Origin: Jiangella mangrovi
Lineage (GTDB): Bacteria; Actinomycetota; Actinomycetes; Jiangellales; Jiangellaceae
Direction of reading: 5' to 3'
NCBI RefSeq assembly: GCF_014204975.1
Contig: NZ_JACHMM010000001.1
Coordinates: 4,464,001 to 4,528,000, forward strand
DNA length: 64,000 bases
Shown here in pieces: positions 39,553 through 47,463 of this stretch; the first letter of the stretch is position 1, and every line of letters starts with the position of its first letter. Under the pieces are notes generated by a model. The model was given only the letters and a program-made list of their open reading frames with translations. It was not told the origin of the DNA and ran no database searches. The position numbers and the translations under genes were made by a program.

Positions 39553-40695
39553 TCAGCGGTGGTCGTCGACCCGCTGACCGTCGACCTCGTCGGCCGTGGC
39601 AGCGGCGTCGTCCGCGGACGACGGTGACTCGGAGACCTCGGCCGAGGGCGAACCCGAGCCCGAGGCCGAACCCGCACCCGGGCCCGCGGCCAGGGCACCG
39701 GCCTGGGCGGCCTTGCGCTCGTCGCTGCGCGATTTCAGCAGGCTGAGGATCGTCGTCACGACCAGGGTGCTGAGGATGACCGTCAGGGACAGCCAGATGG
39801 GCACCTCGGGCACGTTGTGGAACGGCTCGCCGCCGTTGATGAACGGCAGGTTGTTCTCGTGCAGCGCGTGCAGCACCAGCTTCACGCCGATGAAGGCGAG
39901 GATGACGGCGAGGCCGGCGGACAGGTAGACGAGCTTCTGGAGCAGTCCGCCGATGAGGAAGTAGAGCTGCCGCAGCCCCATGAGCGCGAAGATGTTCGCC
40001 GTGAAGACGATGAACGCCTCTTGGGTGAGGCCGAAGATCGCCGGGATGGAGTCGACGGCGAACAGCAGGTCGGCCGAGGCGATGGACAGGAAGACGATGA
40101 GCATCGGCGTGTAGAGCCGCTTGCCGTTCTCGCGGATGCGCAGCTTGATGCCGTGGTACTCCTGCGTCATCGGCAGCACCTTCTGGGCGCGGCGGACGAA
40201 CGCGTTCTCGTACTCGTCGTCGTGCTCCTCGTGGTGGACCTGCTGGTTGGCCAGCTTGACGGCGGTGTACACGAGGAACGCGCCGAAGATGTAGAACACC
40301 CAGGCGAACTGGTTGATCAGTGCCGCGCCGAGCAGGATGAACACGCCGCGCAGCACGATGGCCGTCAGGATGCCGAACATCAGCACCGACTGCTGGAACT
40401 GCCGGGGCACCCGGAACTGGGCCATGATGATGACGAAGATGAACAGGTTGTCGACACTGAGGCTGTACTCGGTGAGCCAGCCGGCGAAGAACTCGCCGGA
40501 GGCCTGGCCGTGGCCGACGAAGCCCAGGACGATGCCAAAGACCACCGCCAGGCCGACATAGAAGGCCACCCACAGGCTGGCCTCGCGGATGGACGGGGCG
40601 TGCGGGCGGCGCGTGACGATCAGGAGATCGAGCACGAGCAGCAGGATCAGCACGACGAACGTGCCGATCTCGAACCAGACGGGCAGGTTCAACAC
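39553..40695 (-). CDS. TerC/Alx-family membrane protein (Mn2+ export related)
   Basis: 380 residues, about eight to nine helices. TerC signatures: EYSLSVDNLFIFVIIMAQF (near residue 76) and SIASADLLFAVDSIPAIFG (near 198), each with conserved acidic residues within the membrane. The C-terminal ~60 residues are Ala/Gly/Ser/Pro-rich and probably disordered. TerC/Alx proteins are linked to manganese export or loading of exoenzymes, matching the Mn-type riboswitch in its leader. GTG start at 40695. Confidence 0.93.
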   Translation of the reverse strand: MLNLPVWFEIGTFVVLILLLVLDLLIVTRRPHAPSIREASLWVAFYVGLAVVFGIVLGFVGHGQASGEFFAGWLTEYSLSVDNLFIFVIIMAQFRVPRQFQQSVLMFGILTAIVLRGVFILLGAALINQFAWVFYIFGAFLVYTAVKLANQQVHHEEHDDEYENAFVRRAQKVLPMTQEYHGIKLRIRENGKRLYTPMLIVFLSIASADLLFAVDSIPAIFGLTQEAFIVFTANIFALMGLRQLYFLIGGLLQKLVYLSAGLAVILAFIGVKLVLHALHENNLPFINGGEPFHNVPEVPIWLSLTVILSTLVVTTILSLLKSRSDERKAAQAGALAAGPGAGSASGSGSPSAEVSESPSSADDAAATADEVDGQRVDDHR

Positions 40696-40746
40696 GAAGA
40701 CAGAGTCCTCTCCGGTGAGCTGACCGCACAGCGGACGCTGTGCGCA

Positions 40747-40856
40747 ACCGGAGGTCTCTTCCGCCCGGGTTCACCGGGCCGACGGCACCGGGACGCCCCT
40801 GGTGTAGGGAGCATCCGTGATGACGATGCCACCGCGTCGGGATTACTCCCCTCCAC
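40747..40856 (-). ncRNA. yybP-ykoY manganese riboswitch
   Basis: In the leader of terC. On the minus strand the 5' part reads GGAGGGGAGTA and the 3' part GGAAGAGACCTCC; the GGAGG/CCTCC ends close the aptamer helix, and GGGGAGTA and GAGACC are the two conserved internal-loop halves of yybP-ykoY RNAs. Between them lie at least two helical arms, one ending GGCCCGG/CCGGGC. This class senses Mn2+ and often controls TerC-family genes. A G/C-rich dyad (GCACAGCGTCCGCTGTGC) follows before the start and could form the expression platform. Confidence 0.85.
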
Positions 40857-40865
40857 GCTGATCCC

Positions 40866-40871
40866 AGTATA
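40866..40871 (-). promoter_or_regulatory. -10 box of the terC promoter
   Basis: TATACT on the minus strand, about 10-15 bp before the riboswitch. This is a near-perfect -10 hexamer in a short A/T patch. No good -35 box at the usual distance: TTGCGT is 20 bp and TTGGTG 15 bp upstream. Confidence 0.6.
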
Positions 40872-40942
40872 TTTCACAGCCCCGCCCACCAACGCAATTC
40901 GCCGTCCATCCCGGCGAGTACCCGGTGAATCCCGGGCCATGC

Positions 40943-41902
40943 TCAGAGCACGCCGTTGCGAGCGGCCTGCAGCCCGGCCTGGAACCGGGTCCGGGCTCCG
41001 AGCCGGCCGCTGATCTCGCGGATGCGCCGCTGGACGGTGCGCTGGCTGGCGCCGACGTGCCTGGCGATCGACTGCTCCGTCAGCCCGGCGGCCAGCAGGT
41101 TCAGGATGACGCGGTCGTCGTCGACCTGGCCGTCCTGGTCGCTGGGCGCCAGCCGCAGCGGCATCGCGCGCAGCCAGGTCTCCTCGAACACCTCGGCCAG
41201 GACGTCGAGCAGCCCGCTGGGGTGCACGACGAGCAGCTGGTCGGTGATGAGCGCGCCGGCCTTGGCCGGGAGCATGGCGTACCGGTCGTCGATGAGCAGC
41301 ATGCGGGCCGGCAGCGTCGGCGCGACCCGGGCCTCCTCGCCCGCCGCGATACCGCCGATGAGGTCGGCCAGCCGGCCGGGCAGATCGACGGCGCTCTGCT
41401 CGTAGAGGACGCGGTGGCGGACGCCGGCCCGAAGCAGCTCGACCTCGATGGGGTTCGGCTCGCTGTTGACGACGCCGTAGGGCGGCCGCTCCATGGCTCT
41501 GACCTGCGTGCGGGCGCTGCTGTAGACGTCGACGAGGCGGCGCGCGGTCGCGTCGGAGCCGGTGACGATCTCGACGAGGTCGCCGGGCTCGACGGCGTCG
41601 TGGCGGCGGCGGTGCGTGACGGCGAGCTCGTCGACCAGGGCGCGGCTGCGCTGCAGGTCGCGCTCGCGGGCCGCCAGGGTGTCGGCGAACGCCAGCGCGG
41701 GGTCGACCAGGCGGTACGTCGGAGGCTCCCCCGGCACACGGTCGGCCAGGCCGCGCAGCTCGAGCGCGTCGAGGATCTTCTCGATGACGTCGGGGGGCAC
41801 GCCCGCCGGTCCGAGAGCTGCCGCCGTCGCCGGCCGGGCGCGCTCCAGCAGGGCGAGGTAGACGGTCTGCTCCTCGTCGCTGAGGCCGAGCTGTTCCAGC
41901 AT
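40943..41902 (-). CDS. TrmB/LuxR-type transcriptional regulator
   Basis: 319 residues. An N-terminal TrmB-like winged helix (LEQLGLSDEEQTVYLALLERAR) precedes a phospholipase-D-like effector region, and a LuxR/GerE helix-turn-helix closes the protein (LNLLAAGLTEQSIARHVGASQRTVQRRI). Many actinobacteria have this hybrid. It is divergent from the subtilase at 42052, often its partner. ATG at 41902; upstream in-frame codons unsupported. Ligand unknown. Confidence 0.85.
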   Translation of the reverse strand: MLEQLGLSDEEQTVYLALLERARPATAAALGPAGVPPDVIEKILDALELRGLADRVPGEPPTYRLVDPALAFADTLAARERDLQRSRALVDELAVTHRRRHDAVEPGDLVEIVTGSDATARRLVDVYSSARTQVRAMERPPYGVVNSEPNPIEVELLRAGVRHRVLYEQSAVDLPGRLADLIGGIAAGEEARVAPTLPARMLLIDDRYAMLPAKAGALITDQLLVVHPSGLLDVLAEVFEETWLRAMPLRLAPSDQDGQVDDDRVILNLLAAGLTEQSIARHVGASQRTVQRRIREISGRLGARTRFQAGLQAARNGVL

Positions 41903-42038
41903 GCGCGGCTCCCGCAGGGTCGAGACCGCTGGCCAAAACCTGCCACTGACGGATTTTCGCCAAAGCATAACCCTTGTCACGTTCCGTGAAACTTGTGCAC
42001 GATCCGGACACCGCACCCCCACGTCGCCCCGTATCCCC

Positions 42039-42044
42039 GGAGGG
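42039..42044 (+). promoter_or_regulatory. Shine-Dalgarno deciding a TTG start
   Basis: GGAGGG, 7 nt before the TTG at 42052. This makes that TTG a better start than the GTGs at 41986 or 41995, and it places the signal peptide exactly at the N terminus. Confidence 0.7.
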
Positions 42045-42051
42045 CAGAGCG

Positions 42052-45000
42052 TTGCGCAGGTCCTGGAGAGCGGCCACGGCCGCCGTCGTCCTCACCGGTC
42101 TGGTCGCGCAGGTGATCCCTGCCGCGACCGCCGAACCCGCCGGTCCGGCGGAGTCTCCACCGCTCGCCGTGCCCGCCGGCGGGGTCACCGTCACGCTGAT
42201 CACCGGCGACCGCGTGCACGTCACGACCGCGGCCGACGGGCGGGCGGCGGCCACCGTCGACCCCGCGGCCCGGGCCGACGGGACCGTGCCCGGCTTCCAC
42301 GAGCAGGAGATCGACGGGCATCTGTACGTCGTCCCGGCCGACGTCGCGCCGCTGGTCCCGGACCTGCTGGATCGCGCGTTGTTCGACGTCACGGCGCTGA
42401 TCGGGCAGGGTTACGACGACGCGAGCAGCGACGTGCTGCCGGTCATCGTGGAGGCGACGGCGTCGGCTGCGGCCGCCGCTCGCGGCATTGCGGGACCGCA
42501 GCTGCCCGCCGTCACGCCCACCGACTCGCTGGAGTCGATCGGGGCCGTCGCCGCCGACGTCGACAAGGACGCCGCCGCGGCGCTCGCGGACGCGCTGACC
42601 GGCGCCCGGCCCATGGACTCCCCCGCCGCCCGGACGGCCGCCGCGGCCGCCGGCCCGCTCGCCGGGGTCGAGAAGATCTGGCTGGACCAGACCATGAGCA
42701 CCGTCGACGAGGACAGCGCCCCGCAGGTCGGCGCGCCGGAGGCCTGGGCGGCCGGGTTCACCGGCGACGGCGTCACGGTCGCCGTCCTCGACACCGGCAT
42801 CGACAGCACCCACCCGGACCTGGCCGGCAAGGTCGTCGCCGAGGCGAACTTCAGCGTCTCGGACAGCACGACCGACCGGTACGGGCACGGCACCCACGTC
42901 GCGTCGATCGTGGCCGGCACCGGCGCGGCGTCGGACGGGCAGCGCCGCGGCATCGCCTACGAGGCCGACCTCATGAACGTCAAGGTGCTCGACGACGGCG
43001 GCTCCGGCCCGATGTCCGAGGTCATCGCCGGCATGGAGTGGGCGGTCGACAACGGCGCCGACGTCGTCAACCTCAGCCTGGGCGTGCGCGGCGGCTACAC
43101 CGACGGCACCGACCCGGCCAGCCAGGCGGTGAACGAGCTCAGCGCGGAGTCCGGCGCGCTGTTCGTCATCGCCGCCGGCAACGACGGGCCGGGCGACGGC
43201 ACCGTCACGACCCCGGGCGCGGCCACCAGCGCACTCACCGTCGGCGCCGTCGACAAGCAGAACGGGCTGGCCGGCTTCTCGTCGCGCGGCCCGCGCGCCG
43301 GCGACTTCGCGCTCAAGCCGGACGTGACGGCGCCGGGCGTCGGGATCATCGCGGCGCGGGCGGCCGGCGCCGTCATCGGCACCCCGGTCGGCGACGACTA
43401 CCTGGCGCTGGACGGCACCTCGATGGCGACTCCGCACGTCGCGGGCGCGGCGGCGCTGCTGGCGCAGCAGCGGCCGGAGTGGACCGGGCCGGACCTCAAG
43501 GCGGCACTCGCGTCGACGACGTCGCCGAACGAGGCGCTGACCGTCTACGAGCAGGGCACGGGGCGCATCGACCTCGCCCGCGCCACGTCGCAGCAGGTGG
43601 TCGCGACGACCGGGCCGCTGGACGCCGGCTACTTCCCGTACCCGCAGGACGACGCGCAGCCGGTTACCCGGACGGTCACCTACCACAACACCGGCTCCGC
43701 CCCCGTGGTCCTGTCGCTCGCGGCATCGGTGACGGACGAGGACGGGGCGGCGCCCGCGCCCGGCATGGTCACACTCGGCGCGCCGACGGTGACCGTCCCG
43801 GCCGGCGGGACGGCCGATGCCGCCGTCACCGTCGACCCCGCGGCCGGCGACTACGGCCTGTACGGCGGCAGGCTGGTCGCGACGGGGCCTGGCGGCGTGA
43901 GCGTGCGGACCGCGCTGGGCTTCCACAAGGAGTCCGAGCGCTACGACCTCACGGTCCGCGGGATCGCCCGCGACGGCCGCCCGGCCGGCGGCATCAGCCT
44001 GGTCGACGTGGTCAACGTCGACGACACGTCGGTCTTCGCGGCGACGAGCGTCGGGTTCGTCGACGGCGCGGCGACGCTGCGGGTGCCGCCGGGCCGGTAC
44101 GCGGCCATGGGCTACGTGTTCACCTACGACGAGCCGCACGTGTTCACGACGGAGACGGCGGCGGTGTTCGCGCCGGAGTTCGTCGTCGCGGGCGACACAT
44201 CGGTCACCCTGGACGCCCGCGACACCGTCCCCATCGAGGTGTCGGCGCCCGACCCGGTCGAGGCGACGAACACGATGCTCGCGTGGTGGCGCTCGGACCC
44301 GTGGGGCAAGTCCTACGCGCACTCGTTCTCCGTCGGCGCTCAGGACTCCTTCGCCTCCCCGACCGAGCCGGTCACCGTCGGCGACTTCGAGTACTACACG
44401 CAGTACTCACTGGTGGCGCCGCTGATCCAGGTGCGCACGCTGACGCCCGTCGAGCGGCCGATCGAGGCGACCTACGTGCTGAACTCGGCGCTGCTGGACG
44501 GTGAGTTCGAGCTGCCGATCGTGTACGCCGGGCTGGGCCGGCCGGCGGACTTCGAGGGTGTGGACGTGGACGGTGGCATCGCGCTGATCCAGCGGGGCGA
44601 GATCACCTTCCTCGAGAAGATGCGCAACGCCGAGGCCGCCGGGGCGAAGCTGGTGATGATCTTCAACAACGTGTCCGGCGCGCTGACCATCGGCGGCGAC
44701 CCGTCGACGGTGCCGACGATGGCGATAACCCGCTCCGAGGGCGAGGCACTGCTCGCGCTGCTGGACCAGGGCCCGGTGACGGCGGCGGTGTCGGCGATCA
44801 AGGTCAGCCCGTACCTCTACGACCTCGTGCTGGTCGAGGAGGACGTCGTGCCGCCGTCGCTGGACTACGTCGTCGACGCGTCGAACACCACCCGCGTCGA
44901 CGTCGACTACCACAGCCACGTTCCGGGACAGGGCATCGGCGAGCTGCGGCACAAGTGGCGCCCGTGGGACGCGTTCTCGTTCGGCTTCCTGCGCCGGACG

Positions 45001-45840
45001 ACCGCGCCGCAGTCACGGGTCGAGTACGTGTCGGGCGGCGACACGTCGTGGGCGCAGTACGCGTACGGCGCATCGACGGACGCCGATCCGTTCGGCTTCC
45101 CCATGCTGTCGGCGCCGCGGACGTACGCGGGCGACGGCGAGCGGGTGTCCGACGCGTGGTTCCGGCAGGTGCTGGCGCCGGGCGTGCTGCCGGTCGACTT
45201 CGGGGCGTCGAGCGCGGCGGCCTACCGGTCGGGCGACGAGGTGTCGCTGCGGTTGCTGGAATGGACGGACGGCGCGGGTCACTACGGCGGCCTGGTGCCG
45301 TCCGTGGACACACCGGCGTTCCGGCTGATCGCGGACGGTGCCGAGGTGGCGTCGGGTGGTCAGGCGGTCGGGACGTTCCCGGTGCCGGCGGACTCGTCGT
45401 CGCTGCGGATCGAGCTGGACGTGGCCCGGTCGGCCCCGTGGTGGCTGGCATCGACGGCGACCTCGACGGCGTGGACCGTGCCATCGTCGACCGTCGATGC
45501 GCCGACGACACTCCCCCTGCTGACCGTCGGCTACGGCGTCAACGTGTCGCTGCTGAACGTGGCGGCGAAGCCGGGCGCCCAGTTCGTCGACCTGACCGTC
45601 GGACACCAGCCCGGTGCCGTGGGCGTGGCGCCGGTGGCCGGTGCCTCCGTGTCGGTGTCGTTCGACGACGGCGTCAGCTGGCAGCCCGCGCGGGTGGTGC
45701 CGCGCGGCGGCGGCGAGTTCCGCGCCGTGATCAGCCGGGTGCCCGCCGACGCGACCCACCTGTCGCTGCGGGTCTCGGCCTGGGACGGCGACGGCGGGCG
45801 GATCGAGCAGGTGGTGCTGCGCGCCTACACCCTCGACTGA
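42052..45840 (+). CDS. Large secreted S8 (subtilisin-like) serine peptidase
   Basis: 1262 residues from the TTG at 42052. A signal peptide (basic start, apolar AATAAVVLTGLVAQV, AXA-type end near residue 27) precedes an inhibitor-like propeptide, then the catalytic domain with triad D247 (VAVLDTGID), H279 (YGHGTHVAS) and S457 (DGTSMATPH). A PA (protease-associated) segment lies further along (VDGGIALIQRGEITFLEKMRNA, near 845). The remaining C-terminal ~500 residues are beta-rich, unidentified. The LuxR-type gene upstream is the likely controller. Strong hairpin terminator follows. Confidence 0.93.
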   Translation: MRRSWRAATAAVVLTGLVAQVIPAATAEPAGPAESPPLAVPAGGVTVTLITGDRVHVTTAADGRAAATVDPAARADGTVPGFHEQEIDGHLYVVPADVAPLVPDLLDRALFDVTALIGQGYDDASSDVLPVIVEATASAAAAARGIAGPQLPAVTPTDSLESIGAVAADVDKDAAAALADALTGARPMDSPAARTAAAAAGPLAGVEKIWLDQTMSTVDEDSAPQVGAPEAWAAGFTGDGVTVAVLDTGIDSTHPDLAGKVVAEANFSVSDSTTDRYGHGTHVASIVAGTGAASDGQRRGIAYEADLMNVKVLDDGGSGPMSEVIAGMEWAVDNGADVVNLSLGVRGGYTDGTDPASQAVNELSAESGALFVIAAGNDGPGDGTVTTPGAATSALTVGAVDKQNGLAGFSSRGPRAGDFALKPDVTAPGVGIIAARAAGAVIGTPVGDDYLALDGTSMATPHVAGAAALLAQQRPEWTGPDLKAALASTTSPNEALTVYEQGTGRIDLARATSQQVVATTGPLDAGYFPYPQDDAQPVTRTVTYHNTGSAPVVLSLAASVTDEDGAAPAPGMVTLGAPTVTVPAGGTADAAVTVDPAAGDYGLYGGRLVATGPGGVSVRTALGFHKESERYDLTVRGIARDGRPAGGISLVDVVNVDDTSVFAATSVGFVDGAATLRVPPGRYAAMGYVFTYDEPHVFTTETAAVFAPEFVVAGDTSVTLDARDTVPIEVSAPDPVEATNTMLAWWRSDPWGKSYAHSFSVGAQDSFASPTEPVTVGDFEYYTQYSLVAPLIQVRTLTPVERPIEATYVLNSALLDGEFELPIVYAGLGRPADFEGVDVDGGIALIQRGEITFLEKMRNAEAAGAKLVMIFNNVSGALTIGGDPSTVPTMAITRSEGEALLALLDQGPVTAAVSAIKVSPYLYDLVLVEEDVVPPSLDYVVDASNTTRVDVDYHSHVPGQGIGELRHKWRPWDAFSFGFLRRTTAPQSRVEYVSGGDTSWAQYAYGASTDADPFGFPMLSAPRTYAGDGERVSDAWFRQVLAPGVLPVDFGASSAAAYRSGDEVSLRLLEWTDGAGHYGGLVPSVDTPAFRLIADGAEVASGGQAVGTFPVPADSSSLRIELDVARSAPWWLASTATSTAWTVPSSTVDAPTTLPLLTVGYGVNVSLLNVAAKPGAQFVDLTVGHQPGAVGVAPVAGASVSVSFDDGVSWQPARVVPRGGGEFRAVISRVPADATHLSLRVSAWDGDGGRIEQVVLRAYTLD

Positions 45841-45885
45841 GGGCTGGATCCGCTCTGACGACGAGGTGTCTCCCGCCCGGTGGGA

Positions 45886-45916
45886 TGGGTCCCCGCCCTG
45901 ACTGGGTGGGGACCCA
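45886..45916 (+). terminator. Terminator of the subtilase gene
   Basis: TGGGTCCCC/GGGGACCCA 9-bp stem with an inner CCC/GGG pair, 46 bp past the stop. Between this and the IS element at 45976 nothing else is seen. Confidence 0.8.
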
Positions 45917-45989
45917 CCTTACGGGCGCTCACCGACAGACTCCGGCTGCGGCGGCGACGGGCCGCCAGCCGGTTGTTGACGCTTCTATG

Positions 45990-47042
45990 TCAAGCTGCTG
46001 ATGGTTGGCAGGTCGTGGGTGGGATGTCGTGGCGGAGTGCGCGGTGGATGACGTTGGTGAGGTGGCGTTTGAGCACTCGTATCGCGCCGCGTTTGCCCTT
46101 CGTGTCCTGGTGTTTGGCGATCAATGCTTGAGCCGGGCGGTGGCTTCGGGCTTGGGTTCTGGCGATGGTGTGGAGGGCTCTGTTCAGGCGTCGGTTGCCG
46201 CCGCGGTCCAGGCGGTGTCGTTCGGTGTCGGAGCTCCAGACCGGGATCGGGGCGGTGCCGGCCAGGCGGGCCAGCGCGGCGCCGTTGCGGATGCGGGTGG
46301 GGTCGCCGAGCTCGGCCAGGATGGTTGCTGCCACGACGGGCCCGACGCCGGGGATGGCGAGCAGGTTCGGGCAGACGCGGCGGGTGTGTTCGCCTAGTTC
46401 GCGGGTGAGTTCGTTGATGTCGCTGGTGAGGGTCTCGAGGCGGTGGCAGTTGGCCAGCAGTACTCGCCGCAGCGGGGTGTCGGGGAACTCCTCGAGCCGG
46501 GCGGCCAGCTCGCGGGGCGCCTTGAGGGTGGTCAGCGTCGTCGGTTCCAGGCCCGGGGCGAGTTGGTGCAGCCGCCAGCGCATGGTGTTGATCAGCCGGG
46601 TCCGTTCGCCGACCAGCTGGTCGCGGTGCTCGACCAGCGGCGCCAGCTGTGCGCCGGGGTCGTCGACACGGTGGGTGGCCAGGTAGCGGGCGTTGTCCGG
46701 GTTCAGTGCGGCCTTGGCGACGGCGAGCGCGTCGAGCGGGTCGGACTTGCCCCGCGGGCCGGTGTGGTGGCGTTCGGCGACCATCAACCGGACCGGCACC
46801 CACACCACCACCTGCCCGGCCGCAACCAGCGCCGACGCCAGGCGCCGCGCCAGGGCGCGGCCGTCCTCGATCGCCCACGTCACCGCCCGGCCGGCGGCGC
46901 GCCGCCCGGCCCAGGCCAGCAGTTTCGCGACCGAAGACGGATCATCGTCGACGGTCAGCGGCGTCCCGACCCGCCGGCCCGCTTCGTCGATGATCACCGC
47001 GGTGTGGGTCTGCTTGTGCGGGTCGATCCCCACTGTCACCAT
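45990..47042 (-). CDS. IS110-family transposase
   Basis: 350 residues. N-terminal DEDD RuvC-like domain: GIDPHKQTHTAVI (first Asp), WAIEDGRALARRL (Glu), KSDPLDALAVAKAAL (Asp pair). C-terminal Tnp20 domain with LLAIPGVGPVVAATILAEL and ARLAGTAPIPVWSSDTERHRL holding the serine. Full length, no frameshift, so probably active or recently active. ATG at 47042 with VTVGIDPHK; longer N-terminal frame (to 47111) is unlikely. Confidence 0.95.
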   Translation of the reverse strand: MVTVGIDPHKQTHTAVIIDEAGRRVGTPLTVDDDPSSVAKLLAWAGRRAAGRAVTWAIEDGRALARRLASALVAAGQVVVWVPVRLMVAERHHTGPRGKSDPLDALAVAKAALNPDNARYLATHRVDDPGAQLAPLVEHRDQLVGERTRLINTMRWRLHQLAPGLEPTTLTTLKAPRELAARLEEFPDTPLRRVLLANCHRLETLTSDINELTRELGEHTRRVCPNLLAIPGVGPVVAATILAELGDPTRIRNGAALARLAGTAPIPVWSSDTERHRLDRGGNRRLNRALHTIARTQARSHRPAQALIAKHQDTKGKRGAIRVLKRHLTNVIHRALRHDIPPTTCQPSAA

Positions 47043-47230
47043 GAGGTGTCCGTTTCTGCTCGCAAGCCTGTGACGGGCAACGTGTCGCGAGGACCCGGAC
47101 CGGGTGGACATACCTCTCTTGGGGCCGTGAACCCCAGGCTTCTATCAAGTCACTCCCGGCCGGGCCCTCGCCCCCTTGTGAGCACCATGGACAGGTCAAC
47201 ACCAAGCCACCGGCCACCAGCCGGGACAGA
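47043..47230 (-). ncRNA. Candidate IS110 bridge-RNA region
   Basis: In IS110-group elements the non-coding end upstream of the transposase encodes the bridge RNA that pairs with target and donor DNA. Here that end holds the ACCCGG-A-CCGGGT palindrome (47093-47105), a TGGGG/CCCCA hairpin (47120-47136) and a further GC-rich dyad around 47155-47170. The RNA's exact extent and guide loops cannot be set by eye. Confidence 0.45.
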
Positions 47231-47310
47231 TCATGGATGAGTCACCCAGCGCCCACACCGGCACACCGCCCCGTCGAGCAGCACCCCGGCACAACCGATC
47301 CTGACAGAGA

Positions 47311-47365
47311 GATCATGGAGAAGGTAGGCTTCCGGGGCGCCGGAGAGCCGCCCTTCTCCATGATC
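47311..47365. repeat. Dispersed palindromic element, family A, copy 3 (inverted)
   Basis: GATCATGGAGAAGG/CCTTCTCCATGATC arms; the centre is the reverse complement of the centres of copies 1 and 2 with four or so changes, including GGCTTCCG and GGAGAGCCG. It lies between the IS element and the uvrB stop. GATCATGGA alone is repeated at 47230, near the IS edge. Confidence 0.9.
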
Positions 47366-47463
47366 AATATGGTTCTGTGCTGCGCCGATCGTCGTCGGCT
47401 GAGGCCGAGGCCGGGGCCGCCCGGCCCGGCGCTTCCGGCCGGCGGACGGGCTCGGCGGATGGG

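Larger units (their letters stand above)
45976..47230 (-). mobile_element. IS110-family insertion sequence
   Basis: Contains one intact DEDD transposase and, 5' of it, an untranslated stretch of about 100-190 bp, the layout of the IS110 group. There are no terminal inverted repeats, as expected. GCTTCTAT followed by (G)TCAAG occurs near each side of the gene (45981 and 47138), a plausible trace of the ends; a short dyad TTGAC-N8-GTCAA (45976-45993) overlaps the left one. Exact ends are uncertain, particularly the right, which could be anywhere from 47145 to about 47230. Confidence 0.75.

Noticed and set aside
42052-44322. Long minus-strand frame opposite the subtilase
   Set aside because: Arg/Gly/Val/Asp-rich mirror of a GC-rich gene; no start signal, no domain.
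47230-47463. Small gene between IS110 and uvrB
   Set aside because: The open frame reading MSHPAPTP... runs into a palindromic element and antisense uvrB, with no codon bias or start signal.
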